NCBI RefSeq assembly: GCF_015687175.1
Contig: NZ_JADPQG010000001.1
Location: 62,001-126,000 of the forward strand
Reading direction: 5' to 3'
Length of the DNA stretch: 64,000 nt
Source: Reinekea sp. G2M2-21
GTDB lineage: Bacteria > Pseudomonadota > Gammaproteobacteria > Pseudomonadales > Natronospirillaceae
The notes under the pieces were generated by a model. The model saw nothing but the letters and a program-made list of their open reading frames with translations, was not told the DNA's origin and made no database searches. Made by a program: the position numbers and the translations under genes. The number at the start of each line of letters is the position of its first letter. The first letter of the stretch is position 1. This document shows positions 22,709 through 32,233 of this stretch, piece after piece.

Positions 22709-24952
22709 ATGACTGATCAACAGGAATACTCCGAAACGATCTCCCTCAGCAAGTTCACCGAGAAAGCCTACCTGGATTATTCCATGTACGTCATTCTTGA
22801 CCGTGCCTTGCCTCATGTCGGCGATGGTCTGAAGCCCGTACAGCGGCGCATCATTTATGCGATGAGCGAGCTGGGGTTGCGCAATACGGCAAAGTTCAAG
22901 AAGTCAGCCCGTACGGTCGGTGATGTACTCGGTAAGTATCATCCGCATGGCGACAGCGCCTGTTATGAGGCCATGGTATTGATGGCTCAGCCGTTCTCCT
23001 ATCGTTACCCGTTAGTAGACGGTCAGGGTAACTGGGGTTCGCCAGACGATCCGAAGTCCTTTGCGGCAATGCGATATACCGAGTCGCGTCTTCACAAGCA
23101 CGCACAATTACTGTTGGAAGAATTGGGTCAGGGGACGGTTGATTGGGTCCCTAATTTCGACGGAACGATGGACGAACCTTCTGTGTTGCCCGCGCGTTTA
23201 CCCCATGTGCTGTTGAATGGGACCACCGGTATTGCGGTGGGGATGGCAACAGACATTCCGCCCCATAACCTGCGAGAGCTGGCTGCAGCCTGTGTTCACC
23301 TTATTGATCAACCCGAAGCCAGTGTTAAAGAGCTCATGATGCATGTGCGCGGTCCGGATTTTCCTACCGGTGCTGAGCTGATCTCAACACGTGATGACAT
23401 TCAGAAAATATATGAAAGCGGACGCGGTACATTGCGGTTGCGATCTAAATATATTCAGGAAGGTACCGATATCATCATCACTGAGTTGCCGCATCAGGTG
23501 TCGGGGTCGAAAATTTTGGAGCAGATTGCGGCGCAAATGCAGGCGAAAAAGTTGCCGATGGTCGCCGATCTGCGTGATGAATCTGACCACGAAAACCCAA
23601 CACGATTGGTGATCGAGCCGCGCAGTAACCGGATCGATGTGGATGCCCTGATGAACCACCTGTTCGCCACAACGGATCTTGAAAAAACTGTTCGGGTAAA
23701 CCTGAACATGATTGGTATTGACGGTCGGCCTCAAGTGAAAGCGCTGAACCGGATTCTCAGCGAGTGGTTGGAATTCCGCACTGAGACGGTTCGCCGTCGT
23801 TTGCAGTATCGGCTCGATAAAGTACTTGCCCGGTTGCATATTCTCGATGGTTTGTTGATTGCGTACCTGAATATTGATGAAGTGATTGAAATTATCCGCA
23901 CCGAGGATAAACCCAAACAGGTAATGATGGAGCGCTTCGGACTCAGCGATATTCAGGCTGAGGCCATTCTTGAAATCAAGTTACGGCAATTGGCCAAACT
24001 TGAAGAAATCAAGATTCGAGGCGAGCAAGATGAGTTGTCTGCTGAGCGCGAGAAACTCGAAAAGATCCTTAGTTCCAAAGCCCGAATGCGGACGCTGGTG
24101 AAGAAAGAGATATTGGCGGATGCGGACACCTATGGTGACGACCGCCGTACTCAGTTAGTTGCCCGCAGTGAGGCCAGCGCCTTCAGTGAAACTGAAATTT
24201 TGCCTTCAGAAGCCGTCACCGTTGTGCTTTCAGAGCGAGGTTGGATCCGTTCCGGCAAAGGGCACGACCTTGAACCGGAGGGGTTGAGTTATAAATCCGG
24301 AGATAGCTTTGCTTTCGCTGTGCGTGGTAAGAGTAATCAAGCGACCGTACTCATTGACTCTACTGGTCGATCCTATTCTCTGACGACACATTTGTTGCCA
24401 TCGGCCCGCGGTCAGGGCGAACCGATTACCACCAAGCTGAATCCGCAACCGGGTGCGGTCATGAAAGGTTTGTTGTTGGGTAATCCGGATTATCAGTATC
24501 TGCTTAGCTCAGATGCCGGCTATGGATTTATTGCCAAGCTGTCGGACATGGTCAGTAAGAATAAGGCCGGTAAAGCCTTATTGTCGTTGCCAAAAAACGC
24601 CGAAGTCATGGCGCCTCAGCCGGTGAAGCAACTGTCGACTGATTATCTGGCTTCAGTCACCAATGAAGGCCGCTTGTTGGTGTTCCCAGTTCGAGATTTA
24701 CCAGAATTGGCCAAGGGTAAGGGCAATAAGATCATTAATATACCGTCTTCTCGTTCATCCGCGCGAGAGGAGTTAATGGCCGGCGCTGTTGTGTTGGGTG
24801 CCGCTGACACGTTGTTGGTTTTTGCCGGAAAACGGAAACTGAAATTAAAGGGTGCTGACTTAGAGCATTACCTTGGCGAGCGTGGTCGTCGGGGTAACAA
24901 ATTACCGCGTGGCTTCCAGAACGTCACCGGGCTTGGCATTGAAGAGAGTTAA
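22709..24952 (+). CDS. parC: DNA topoisomerase IV subunit A
   Basis: Breakage-reunion subunit of topoisomerase IV, which decatenates daughter chromosomes. The 747-residue product matches the ParC length. Catalytic Tyr123 lies in AAMRYTESR. The quinolone-determining segment [11 protein letters not shown] has Ser83 and Glu87, corresponding to the susceptible-type Ser80 and Glu84 of E. coli. The C-terminal domain is shorter than in GyrA, and no GyrA box is evident, which supports ParC over GyrA. parE is not in the window, so the two subunit genes are separated or parE lies elsewhere. Confidence 0.95.
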   Translation: MTDQQEYSETISLSKFTEKAYLDYSMYVILDRALPHVGDGLKPVQRRIIYAMSELGLRNTAKFKKSARTVGDVLGKYHPHGDSACYEAMVLMAQPFSYRYPLVDGQGNWGSPDDPKSFAAMRYTESRLHKHAQLLLEELGQGTVDWVPNFDGTMDEPSVLPARLPHVLLNGTTGIAVGMATDIPPHNLRELAAACVHLIDQPEASVKELMMHVRGPDFPTGAELISTRDDIQKIYESGRGTLRLRSKYIQEGTDIIITELPHQVSGSKILEQIAAQMQAKKLPMVADLRDESDHENPTRLVIEPRSNRIDVDALMNHLFATTDLEKTVRVNLNMIGIDGRPQVKALNRILSEWLEFRTETVRRRLQYRLDKVLARLHILDGLLIAYLNIDEVIEIIRTEDKPKQVMMERFGLSDIQAEAILEIKLRQLAKLEEIKIRGEQDELSAEREKLEKILSSKARMRTLVKKEILADADTYGDDRRTQLVARSEASAFSETEILPSEAVTVVLSERGWIRSGKGHDLEPEGLSYKSGDSFAFAVRGKSNQATVLIDSTGRSYSLTTHLLPSARGQGEPITTKLNPQPGAVMKGLLLGNPDYQYLLSSDAGYGFIAKLSDMVSKNKAGKALLSLPKNAEVMAPQPVKQLSTDYLASVTNEGRLLVFPVRDLPELAKGKGNKIINIPSSRSSAREELMAGAVVLGAADTLLVFAGKRKLKLKGADLEHYLGERGRRGNKLPRGFQNVTGLGIEES

Positions 24953-24954
24953 GT

Positions 24955-25155
24955 TACTTCCGAATAATTGCTTGGAACCGATAAGGGCAGAAATTTGCAG
25001 TTTCTGCCCCTTCTGTTGGGTCTTTCAATATAATGGCTGAGCATGTTTTTAGGTTCTGAATAGAGCTCACTATTTCTTTCAATACCCGATTCGCTCCGTA
25101 TATGGACTAGTTAGGCCGCGGTGATTTGAATCAATCAGAGTTGCCTTCAGTTCTT
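24955..25155. mobile_element. Decayed copy of miniature element B
   Basis: Read on the plus strand, this segment matches the reverse complement of the element at 50245-50512 along most of its length. Shared blocks are GAATAATTGCT at the left, GAAATTTGC-N2-TTTC-N-GCCCC, GGGTC-N-TTCA, CTGAGC, TCGCTC, and at the right GGTGATT-N-GAAT-N-AATCAGAGTTGCC. About 65 bases near the left are missing and the terminal repeats are degraded. It fills most of the gap between parC and the next gene. Confidence 0.7.
24985..25009 (+). terminator. Possible terminator after parC
   Basis: GGGCAGAAA-TTTGCAG-TTTCTGCCC is a perfect 9-bp stem, 33 bases after the parC stop. The tail (CTTCTGTTGGGTCTTT) is only moderately T-rich. 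The hairpin is inside the decayed element B copy, so the insertion may now serve as the parC terminator. Confidence 0.5.
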
Positions 25156-25245
25156 TACCATCTGGATTGAGGCCATTTCCCGCCTTTTTTGTGTCTGTAC
25201 AGATCCCGTCTAGACTGAACGTATCAGAATGGCAGGACAGGATGA

Positions 25246-27342
25246 ATGACGGCAAGACGTGGGCTGTTTGTGTTGGTAGCGGTGTCCATTGCGATGGTGG
25301 TGTTTTCCGTGTCGGTAACCATCCGATTGCAACGGGTGGTCGCCATTACCAACGGTCTTATTGAGTCCTTTGATGCCCTCGACAGTTGGCAGGTCGCAAC
25401 GCAGCAAACGCCGGTTGATCAGCAGGCCATTGTGCGTAATGCCAATATAATCGTGAACTCAATTCCTTCGGTTATCGGTGAAGCCAAACGCGATTCCGCC
25501 TCTTTTATTTATTTTCTGCGTCAGTATCAGGCCGACGAAACCGCACAGGCTAATGCCGCGGAGCTGAAAGACATGTTGGTTTGGGATCTGTTTGACTGTC
25601 ATCGATTGCAAACACAATACACTCAGCTAGTGAGTCTCAGTCAGGTGGGGTTGTCGATTTTAATCCTCTGTATCGGCGTGTTGAGTTATTTTATGGGTCG
25701 GCGCGCTCAGGATTATCGCTTAGCCCCTTTTCCAGAAGCCAATCCAAACCCAGTATTTGGTCTGAATTATCGGGGGGACCTGATCTATACCAACGACGCC
25801 GTGCACAGGGCCGTCGCCGAGTACCTTGAACCCGGTGGCGAGCCCACTCAATTACTGCCGGAGGATTACGTAACACAATTGCAGGAATTAGTGAACCGTC
25901 ACCAGTTGCACGAAGTCTGGGTGCACAACGTGCATGAGCATATTTTTCAACTGCAGCTTCAGTTGTTGCCCAAACATGATCGAATCCATATTTACGCTGA
26001 AGACATCACCGAACAGGAAGAAATTAGGGCTCGAAATGCATTCATTGCTTACCACGACCCGGTTTGTATGTTAGCGAATCGGCAGAAGCTGGAGCAGGTG
26101 ATTGATCAGTCGGACGATCCAGCACAACCCTTGACGTTGGTGATGACCGTTGTTTCCGGTATGGCCGGTGTTCTGTCTACTCAGGGCTTGGCAGTCGCGG
26201 ATCGGTTTGCGCGTGAGTTTTCCATCCGCTTGCGCAGTGCCTATGTTTCTGTGTTAACGGAACACGACAGAAAGCCACTGGTGTTTCGCTTTGATGCCAA
26301 CCTGTTTGGCTGTTTGTATCAAGGGGAGCTTGCAACTGAGGTTCATCGCCGTTTGGAGAAAGCCTTGGAACAAACCGTATTGGCCCCCTTTAGTTTTGGC
26401 AAGCGCGATTATTATTTCCATATACAAAGTGGGGCCGCCTCTGCACCGGCCTCTGTGTCGGCTCGGCAGCTCATTCAACGGGTGAACCTAGCCTTGCATT
26501 CCATAAACGGGTGTGAAGCTGCATATCGGGTTTACGATCATCGGATTGAAGCCGATGTTCAGCAGCGGCAACGCATTGAGCAGTCCTTGCGGCGCGCCGT
26601 AGAGCTTGATGAACTGCAAATGCTGTATCAGCCTCAACAAGATTTACGGACCGGAAAGCTGGTAGGTTTTGAAGCGCTGATGCGCTGGCATCTGAAAGGC
26701 GAGGTCATTTCGCCTGCAGATTTTATCCCTATCGCGGAAAGAACAGGACTAATACACAGTATGGGCAATTGGGCGTTGCGGGATGTGTTTAAACAGGCCA
26801 TTGATTGGGATGCCTTGCCCGCGGTCGACAATACGGTTATTGCGGTTAATGTCTCTGCATCGGAGTTTACCCGCCGCAATTTTATTGCGGATGTTAAGAG
26901 TGCGTTGAATGACTATCCGGTGAATCCACAAAAAATCCAGATTGAACTGACCGAAAGTCTGCTGATTGAAGATGAATCCGTTGCCATAGAACGCATGCAT
27001 GAGTTGAAAGCGCTGGGTTTTTCATTGGCTATTGATGATTTTGGTACCGGCTATTCCTCATTCAGTTATCTTTCCCGCTTTCCCATCGACAAACTGAAAA
27101 TCGATCGATCCTTCATCGTGAATTTAAAAAATGGCGCACGTGATCTCGCGGTAGTCGCTGCCATGGTTGATGTGGCCCACCAGTTAGACATTGAGGTGAT
27201 TGCCGAAGGTGTTGAACAGGACAGCGAGCGACAGGCATTGATCTCCTTGGGCTGTGATCAGCTGCAAGGGTATTATTATGGCCGACCGATGAGTGCATCG
27301 CAGGCGACGATTTTTGCAACAGGGCAAACGGAGGCTCTATGA
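25246..27342 (+). CDS. Membrane-anchored c-di-GMP phosphodiesterase (degenerate GGDEF plus EAL)
   Basis: Signalling protein predicted to hydrolyse c-di-GMP. The 698-residue product has membrane helices at about 6-26 and 131-150 enclosing a periplasmic domain of about 100 residues, then a PAS-like region (about 160-255), a GGDEF-type domain and a C-terminal EAL domain. The GGDEF signature is replaced by RFDAN near 348-352, so cyclase activity is unlikely. The EAL domain looks active: E476-A-L, ELTESLLIEDE, DDFGTGYSS and EGVEQ are present. A GGACAGG site precedes the ATG. Its stop overlaps the next gene by four bases (ATGA). The sensed signal is unknown. Confidence 0.9.
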   Translation: MTARRGLFVLVAVSIAMVVFSVSVTIRLQRVVAITNGLIESFDALDSWQVATQQTPVDQQAIVRNANIIVNSIPSVIGEAKRDSASFIYFLRQYQADETAQANAAELKDMLVWDLFDCHRLQTQYTQLVSLSQVGLSILILCIGVLSYFMGRRAQDYRLAPFPEANPNPVFGLNYRGDLIYTNDAVHRAVAEYLEPGGEPTQLLPEDYVTQLQELVNRHQLHEVWVHNVHEHIFQLQLQLLPKHDRIHIYAEDITEQEEIRARNAFIAYHDPVCMLANRQKLEQVIDQSDDPAQPLTLVMTVVSGMAGVLSTQGLAVADRFAREFSIRLRSAYVSVLTEHDRKPLVFRFDANLFGCLYQGELATEVHRRLEKALEQTVLAPFSFGKRDYYFHIQSGAASAPASVSARQLIQRVNLALHSINGCEAAYRVYDHRIEADVQQRQRIEQSLRRAVELDELQMLYQPQQDLRTGKLVGFEALMRWHLKGEVISPADFIPIAERTGLIHSMGNWALRDVFKQAIDWDALPAVDNTVIAVNVSASEFTRRNFIADVKSALNDYPVNPQKIQIELTESLLIEDESVAIERMHELKALGFSLAIDDFGTGYSSFSYLSRFPIDKLKIDRSFIVNLKNGARDLAVVAAMVDVAHQLDIEVIAEGVEQDSERQALISLGCDQLQGYYYGRPMSASQATIFATGQTEAL

Positions 27343-27608
27343 GTTTTGACAGTCAGATTTCAAATTTCTATGAAAAGTTGGTCGTTGATGAACTGGGTCA
27401 TCGATCTGAGTTGGCGGATGTGGGTGACGATATGTTGATCGATATGGCCTGTGTGGCGTTAAATCAATTGCCTGCCCGATATTACCGCTATTCGGTGGAT
27501 ATGGCTTTTTACCTGCCTGCCTCGGAAATGCAGAAAATGGAAGACGATGTCACCAAGGCGGTAGAGTATGCCATTTCGTTTGTGCAAAGCCGCAGCAGTC
27601 GTAGCTGA
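27339..27608 (+). CDS. ComFB-like small protein
   Basis: An 89-residue protein resembling the late-competence ComFB family: FYEKLVVDELG near the start, DMACVALNQLPARY at about 35-48, and a helical C-terminus. In cyanobacteria ComFB-type proteins have been reported as cyclic-dinucleotide receptors. This copy has a single Cys (Cys38) in place of the Cys cluster of many relatives. It overlaps the upstream EAL gene by four bases, so the two are probably made together, which hints at a c-di-GMP receptor or regulator of that enzyme. Family assignment is by motif and moderately sure; the receptor role is inference. Confidence 0.65.
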   Translation: MSFDSQISNFYEKLVVDELGHRSELADVGDDMLIDMACVALNQLPARYYRYSVDMAFYLPASEMQKMEDDVTKAVEYAISFVQSRSSRS

Positions 27609-27656
27609 TGGGTTAAGTTGAGTGACCAGGCGCAGCCAGGGCTGCGCCGGAATAGT

Positions 27657-28913
27657 TTACTTTAAAATGTACTGACCATAACGAATGGCTTTCGCCAATT
27701 GCTTGGACGATTCTGCTGGTGTGTCCGGCGTTTTCGTCAGTTCTGCAATTTTTTCATAAAAGTATTGCTGTACTGTCCCCGTTGTTGCCATACCGTGAGC
27801 GATACTGGGTAACAGTGCACCGTTGTCATTTGCGTTTAAAAACTCAGACATTGAGTATTGTGCGCACAGATCGAAGGTTGCCATGGACATGTCCGTTCTC
27901 GCCGGAATAGAGCCTTTGTTCTGGTTAAACGCGCTCTGGAACGAATCACTCATAATATTACGGACAAGGGCTGTTTGCGCTTGAATTTCGCTGGCTTCAA
28001 CATTACGTAAGTTGAAAATAGCAAAGCTGTCGATGTTGAATAGGAATTTATTGGCCGTGCCGGGAGCCGGAACACACATGAAATCTTTGTTCGGTTTTTT
28101 CTCGGCCTTGATAAATTCACCTTTGGCCCAGTCACCCATGAACTGAAACGCGGCTTTGCCTTCGATGACCTTGTTAGTGGCCTGATGCCATTCGGCGTCA
28201 CTGTCGAATTTCATGAGTTTAACCAGTTTGTAATAACGCTCGAATACAGCGTCGGTTTCGGCGCTTTTAATGGCTGAAAACTCATGTTCGACAAAGGCTC
28301 TTTTATAGTAGTCTGCCCCGCCAACAGATAACGCAACCGCTTCGAACAGCGTGGCATGTTGCCAAGCTTGATCGCCTTGCGCGATGACCTGATAACCAGC
28401 ATCCTGAATAACCTTGGCCGCCGCATCAAACTCATCCCAAGTTTTGGGCGCTTTGAGATTCAGCGCGTCCAACAAAGGTTTATTGATCCAGAGCCAGTTG
28501 GTTCGGTGTACATTGACCGGAACCGCGACATATTGATCGTTGTGTTTCATGACATCGGAGACCACCGATGGGAGCTTGTCGTCCCATTTATCGGCTTGTG
28601 CGATGTTGTTCAGATTCGCCAGAAAACCCAGTCTCGCCCAACGTTGAATATCGAGGCCTTTGATCTGTGCCGCGGCTGGTGGCAGCCCTTTGAGCACACG
28701 GGTTTGCAGTTCTGCCATGGCATTACCGCCACCGCCGCCTGCGATAACGAAGTCTTGCCACTGATGACCCTCATCCGCCATCTGCTTTTTAAGCACGTCT
28801 AATGCGGCAGCTTCACCGCCTGAGGTCCAGTAGTGCAGAACCTCTACATTACCGGCAAACGCAACCGGGGTGGCCAACAACATCAGTAGTAATTTGTTCA
28901 CTAGTTTAGGCAT
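27657..28913 (-). CDS. Orphan sugar ABC transporter substrate-binding protein, GtsA-like paralogue
   Basis: Periplasmic solute-binding protein of family 1 (glucose/mannose type). The 418-residue product has a Sec signal peptide ending at VAFA-G, then EVLHYWTSGGEAAAL, PVNVHRTNWLW, AAFQFMGDWAKGEF and NKGSIPARTDM. All have close counterparts in the binding protein at 34289-35536 (EVLHWWTSGGEAKSI, PVNVHRVNWMW, AAFQFMGDWAKGEF, NKGSIPVRLDQ), so it is a paralogue. No permease or ATPase genes are next to it. It may feed the transporter encoded 7 kb away or act as a sensor. It is divergent from hemC. Confidence 0.9.
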   Translation of the reverse strand: MPKLVNKLLLMLLATPVAFAGNVEVLHYWTSGGEAAALDVLKKQMADEGHQWQDFVIAGGGGGNAMAELQTRVLKGLPPAAAQIKGLDIQRWARLGFLANLNNIAQADKWDDKLPSVVSDVMKHNDQYVAVPVNVHRTNWLWINKPLLDALNLKAPKTWDEFDAAAKVIQDAGYQVIAQGDQAWQHATLFEAVALSVGGADYYKRAFVEHEFSAIKSAETDAVFERYYKLVKLMKFDSDAEWHQATNKVIEGKAAFQFMGDWAKGEFIKAEKKPNKDFMCVPAPGTANKFLFNIDSFAIFNLRNVEASEIQAQTALVRNIMSDSFQSAFNQNKGSIPARTDMSMATFDLCAQYSMSEFLNANDNGALLPSIAHGMATTGTVQQYFYEKIAELTKTPDTPAESSKQLAKAIRYGQYILK

Positions 28914-29405
28914 TGAATCATCTCTCTTATTATTTTATTCGCCTAATCCTTCAGGAAAATCTGAAATCCCTCAGAATCGACTAAGCATACTTCAACCGTC
29001 TGTAACCTAATGTATCAAAGTGTGTTTAACTGCCACGCAAATATCCATTGGCGGTTAAAGTCCGGCTTCTTATGCGCCTTGGCTGCCCGTACATTAAGGG
29101 CTTGGGCAGTATCTGCTTTATATACAGCTCGGCATTTGTGAGTTGCCTGTTTCGAAATTTTGAAATACAACAGGCTTATGCTCGTTAATCCTAGACCCTA
29201 AAAGGGATACTTGTGAAATGGTGGGACTGTAAAAAAGCTAATCGGTGGAAGTTTAAACAAATAGGGTTCGTTTTCAGCGCGCTCGTTCGGGGTATATTGA
29301 CTCAAAATTTGCCTGTGGATCGGCTGACATCGCCGCATTGCGTGTCTACAGCATTCTTGTGCGATGGTACACTGCACGCAATCGTTAATTACCAAGATAG
29401 ATTCC
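28914..29405. other. Intergenic region between the orphan binding-protein gene and hemC
   Basis: This 492-base divergent region has no gene I accept. It holds an inverted repeat GCCTGTT (29145-29151) with AACAGGC (29169-29175), a second pair CTGCCC/GGGCAG (about 29082-29108), and a candidate hemC promoter. Nothing here identifies a regulator. Confidence 0.5.
29345..29373 (+). promoter_or_regulatory. Putative hemC promoter
   Basis: TCTACA (29345-29350) and TACACT (29368-29373) are 17 bases apart and end 32 bases before the hemC ATG. Both hexamers are partial matches to sigma-70 consensus. Confidence 0.35.
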
Positions 29406-30347
29406 ATGACTGAAATTTTGAAAATTGCAACGCGCAAAAGCCCTTTAGCCCTATGGCAAGCCGAGTTCGTAAAAGCAGAGCTCGAATCCTTTCATCCTGG
29501 CTTGACCGTTGAGTTAGTGCCCATTAGCACACAGGGAGACAAAATCCTGGATGTGGCGTTGTCAAAGGTCGGTGGTAAGGGGTTGTTTGTCAAAGAGTTG
29601 GAAGTTGCCATGGCAGATGGGTTGGCGGATATCGCGGTTCATTCGATGAAAGATGTCCCTATGGACATGCCCCCTGGCTTTGAGTTGTCAGTCATTTGTG
29701 AACGCGAAAATCCCTTTGATGCATTCGTCAGCAATGAGTTTGAGCACATTGATCAGTTGCCCAAGGGGGCCATACTGGGTACTTCCAGTCTGCGGCGGCA
29801 GGCCCAGATTCTTGCCCGGCGCCCCGACATAAAGGTTGAATTCTTACGTGGCAATGTCGGCACGCGGTTGGGTAAGCTCGACTCTGGTCAATATCAGGCC
29901 ATTATTCTCGCCAGCGCCGGTCTCATTCGATTGGAATTATCCGATCGGATCCGGCATTCACTTTCCGCGGAATGGTGTTTGCCGGCAGTAGGGCAGGGCG
30001 CAGTCGGGATCGAAACCCGTGCCGGTGATGCACATGTTCAGGCTCTTTTACAACCGTTACAGCACAATGACACTGCACTACGAGTCATGGCGGAGCGCGC
30101 CATGAACCGCGCACTCAATGGTGGCTGTCAGGTGCCCATCGCAGGGTATGCGACGCTCGACAATCAAGACCTCATGCTGGAAGGTCGGGTTGGTTCGGTC
30201 GATGGGCAAACCCTGCTGCGGGCCGCTGGGCAAGTTAGCTTGACTGGCGACTATGAGAATCAGGTCGGGCAAGTGGACGCACTGGGTAAATCCATTGCTG
30301 AGCAACTGCTTGCTCAAGGGGCCGGCACTCTGTTAGCGGCGCTGTAA
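29406..30347 (+). CDS. hemC: Porphobilinogen deaminase (hydroxymethylbilane synthase)
   Basis: Joins four porphobilinogen molecules into hydroxymethylbilane. The ATG at 29406 ([18 protein letters not shown]) gives 313 residues, equal to E. coli HemC. The dipyrromethane cofactor attachment Cys241 lies in [12 protein letters not shown], and the substrate-binding region has HSMKDVPM and [11 protein letters not shown]. No strong ribosome-binding site precedes the start. The stop overlaps hemD by one base (TAATG). In Pseudomonas hemC follows algR; here they are 19 kb apart. Confidence 0.97.
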   Translation: MTEILKIATRKSPLALWQAEFVKAELESFHPGLTVELVPISTQGDKILDVALSKVGGKGLFVKELEVAMADGLADIAVHSMKDVPMDMPPGFELSVICERENPFDAFVSNEFEHIDQLPKGAILGTSSLRRQAQILARRPDIKVEFLRGNVGTRLGKLDSGQYQAIILASAGLIRLELSDRIRHSLSAEWCLPAVGQGAVGIETRAGDAHVQALLQPLQHNDTALRVMAERAMNRALNGGCQVPIAGYATLDNQDLMLEGRVGSVDGQTLLRAAGQVSLTGDYENQVGQVDALGKSIAEQLLAQGAGTLLAAL

Positions 30348-31084
30348 TGCTGAACATACTGGTTCCCAAAGCTAAAAACGAACAGGCTCGTTGGCTGTCT
30401 TTGGTAGACGCCAGCTGCGCGCAATTGTCTTTTGTAGACCCTTGGCAAATGACTGTCATGCCGGAAACACCAGAGCAAAAGTCAATCTGGCTGAATATTG
30501 ATCAGTACAAAGGTGTTATCTCGGTTAGCCCCAGTGCTGCCCGAGTGCTCACTGATGCACTGGATCGCTATTGGCCCATGCCGCCTGTCGGTATACATTG
30601 GCTGTGTAATGGTCCCCGAACCGCGTCTGTTCTTGAGTCTGCTGGCTTGAAGGCCGGCTACCCGCAGAGTGGGTACACGGCTGAAGACGTTCTGCGTATG
30701 CCGGAAACGCAGGTTGCATTCGATGACAAATGGCTGATTGTGAAAGGTGAAGGTGGCCGTGTAACCTTGCGTGACACCCTAGCGGTAAGGGGAGCGCTGG
30801 CAACGGAAGTGGTGGTGTACCAGCGCGAAGTTGACCGGGCAGCCATAGCCCGGATGGTGCAGGCAGCCGAACATTGTGATGTTCTATGGTTAAGCTCGGA
30901 ATTTCTGGGTGAGCAGCTCCTGACGGATCACGCTGAGTTCTGGCGGAGTTGGCCGGGCCAGATCTGGGTATCGTCTCCCCGTATGCAGCGATGGGCCTAT
31001 GCACAGCGGCTAAACCGGATTTCGACGGCTCCTGGGGCTACGCCAGAAGCTTTGGCAACTATGATTAATCAAACCCGCACCTGA
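30347..31084 (+). CDS. hemD: Uroporphyrinogen-III synthase
   Basis: Cyclises hydroxymethylbilane with inversion of ring D to give uroporphyrinogen III. The family is poorly conserved; the 245-residue length, the two-domain alpha/beta pattern, the segments VSPSAARVL and WLIVKGEGGRVTLRDTLAVRGA, and its place between hemC and hemX support the call. The ATG overlaps the hemC stop, so the two are translationally coupled. Confidence 0.92.
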   Translation: MLNILVPKAKNEQARWLSLVDASCAQLSFVDPWQMTVMPETPEQKSIWLNIDQYKGVISVSPSAARVLTDALDRYWPMPPVGIHWLCNGPRTASVLESAGLKAGYPQSGYTAEDVLRMPETQVAFDDKWLIVKGEGGRVTLRDTLAVRGALATEVVVYQREVDRAAIARMVQAAEHCDVLWLSSEFLGEQLLTDHAEFWRSWPGQIWVSSPRMQRWAYAQRLNRISTAPGATPEALATMINQTRT

Positions 31085-31108
31085 TTCAGGTACGCAAATA
31101 GGTGAACT

Positions 31109-32233
31109 ATGACCGAACACGATAAGGAAGAATCGACGTTGGTATCGACAGACGAAAACTCGTCCACGGCGCAGGCCGCAGTTGAGGATTCTGACGCTAA
31201 TGAAGTGTCGGCGACGGAGCATTCAGAGACGGCTGCGGTACCGGATGAGCCTGCCAGAAAGCGCTTGATCAGCCGACTGCCGGTGATTCTCCTGCTTCTC
31301 ACGCTGACTATCGCTAGCCTACTTGGAGGCGCGGGCTGGTGGTTCTGGACGGGCTATCAACGTGATTTCATGGCATTGCAACAGCAGCAGCAAACGCTTT
31401 TGGAAGAACTGCAGGCCAGTCAACGAAAAATGGCTGGATTTGAGCAAATGAATGAGCAAACCAATGCGGCCTGGCAAGCCGGGGTTAAATCATTGGAGTC
31501 TATGGTCATTGAGTCGGCGCAGCGCATGAATCGCCAGGCGAACCGTACCAATGATCGATGGCCCCTGGAAGAAGCACTCACACTGACCCGCTTGGCTCAA
31601 CAGCGTCTGCAGTTGGATGCCAGCGCGCAAGTCGCCATCGGTCTGTTGAAATCGGCCGATACGATTTTCTCGGGGATGGATCAGGCCGCCGTGCTTCCGC
31701 TCAGACGTCAATTGGCCCAAGATATACTGTCGCTGCAAAACACCGGCGCTGCCGATATTAACGGCCATTATTTTGCCTTAGATGCGGTGGCAAATCAGGT
31801 CCGAAAACTTTCTTGGCTACCAAAACCTGTCACCCAAAGCCCAATACCGGACGAAGCGGACCCCATAACCGGTTTTTGGCATGGGTTGAAGCAGATCGTT
31901 GTGGTGTCCCGTTTGGACGTCCCGAAGCAACCAGTGCCATTACAGTCCGATTTTGAACGTTGGCGTCAGCATACTCTGCTGTTGTTAGAGCAGTCTCAGC
32001 TGGCGTTGCTGGCTCGCAATCAACAGCTTTATGACGCGGCAATTGAACAATCCTTAGAGCAACTGCAGTTTATGCAGAATCAACTCAAGTTAGCAACGCT
32101 TATGACCAGTGTGGCGGAGCTGCAGGGCGCGACATTGAACCCTCAGTGGCCTGACATTGGTAAAAGCGTCGACATCATCGAGCAATATCTTGCGGAACAG
32201 CAAACCACCGCCGAAGCGGAGGGTGCCCAATGA
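31109..32233 (+). CDS. hemX: HemX-like membrane protein
   Basis: HemX family protein found downstream of hemD in many gammaproteobacteria; despite its common label it lacks a uroporphyrinogen methyltransferase domain. The 374-residue product has an acidic N-terminal tail (1-50), one membrane helix at about 57-80 and a long helical periplasmic part beginning with a Gln-rich coiled coil (QQQQQTLLEELQASQ). An AGGTG site precedes the ATG. Its stop overlaps hemY by four bases. The function is not established; a role in tetrapyrrole handling is inferred from the operon. Confidence 0.9.
   Translation: MTEHDKEESTLVSTDENSSTAQAAVEDSDANEVSATEHSETAAVPDEPARKRLISRLPVILLLLTLTIASLLGGAGWWFWTGYQRDFMALQQQQQTLLEELQASQRKMAGFEQMNEQTNAAWQAGVKSLESMVIESAQRMNRQANRTNDRWPLEEALTLTRLAQQRLQLDASAQVAIGLLKSADTIFSGMDQAAVLPLRRQLAQDILSLQNTGAADINGHYFALDAVANQVRKLSWLPKPVTQSPIPDEADPITGFWHGLKQIVVVSRLDVPKQPVPLQSDFERWRQHTLLLLEQSQLALLARNQQLYDAAIEQSLEQLQFMQNQLKLATLMTSVAELQGATLNPQWPDIGKSVDIIEQYLAEQQTTAEAEGAQ

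Noticed and set aside
27657-28913. The orphan binding protein considered as part of a broken transporter operon
   Set aside because: No permease or ATPase remnants are seen on either side; its neighbours are intact unrelated genes.
29213-29413. A 66-codon frame with GTG start and an AAGGG site just before hemC
   Set aside because: It overlaps the hemC start, has no recognisable domain and its composition looks like non-coding sequence; it may be read by chance. A leader peptide cannot be excluded.
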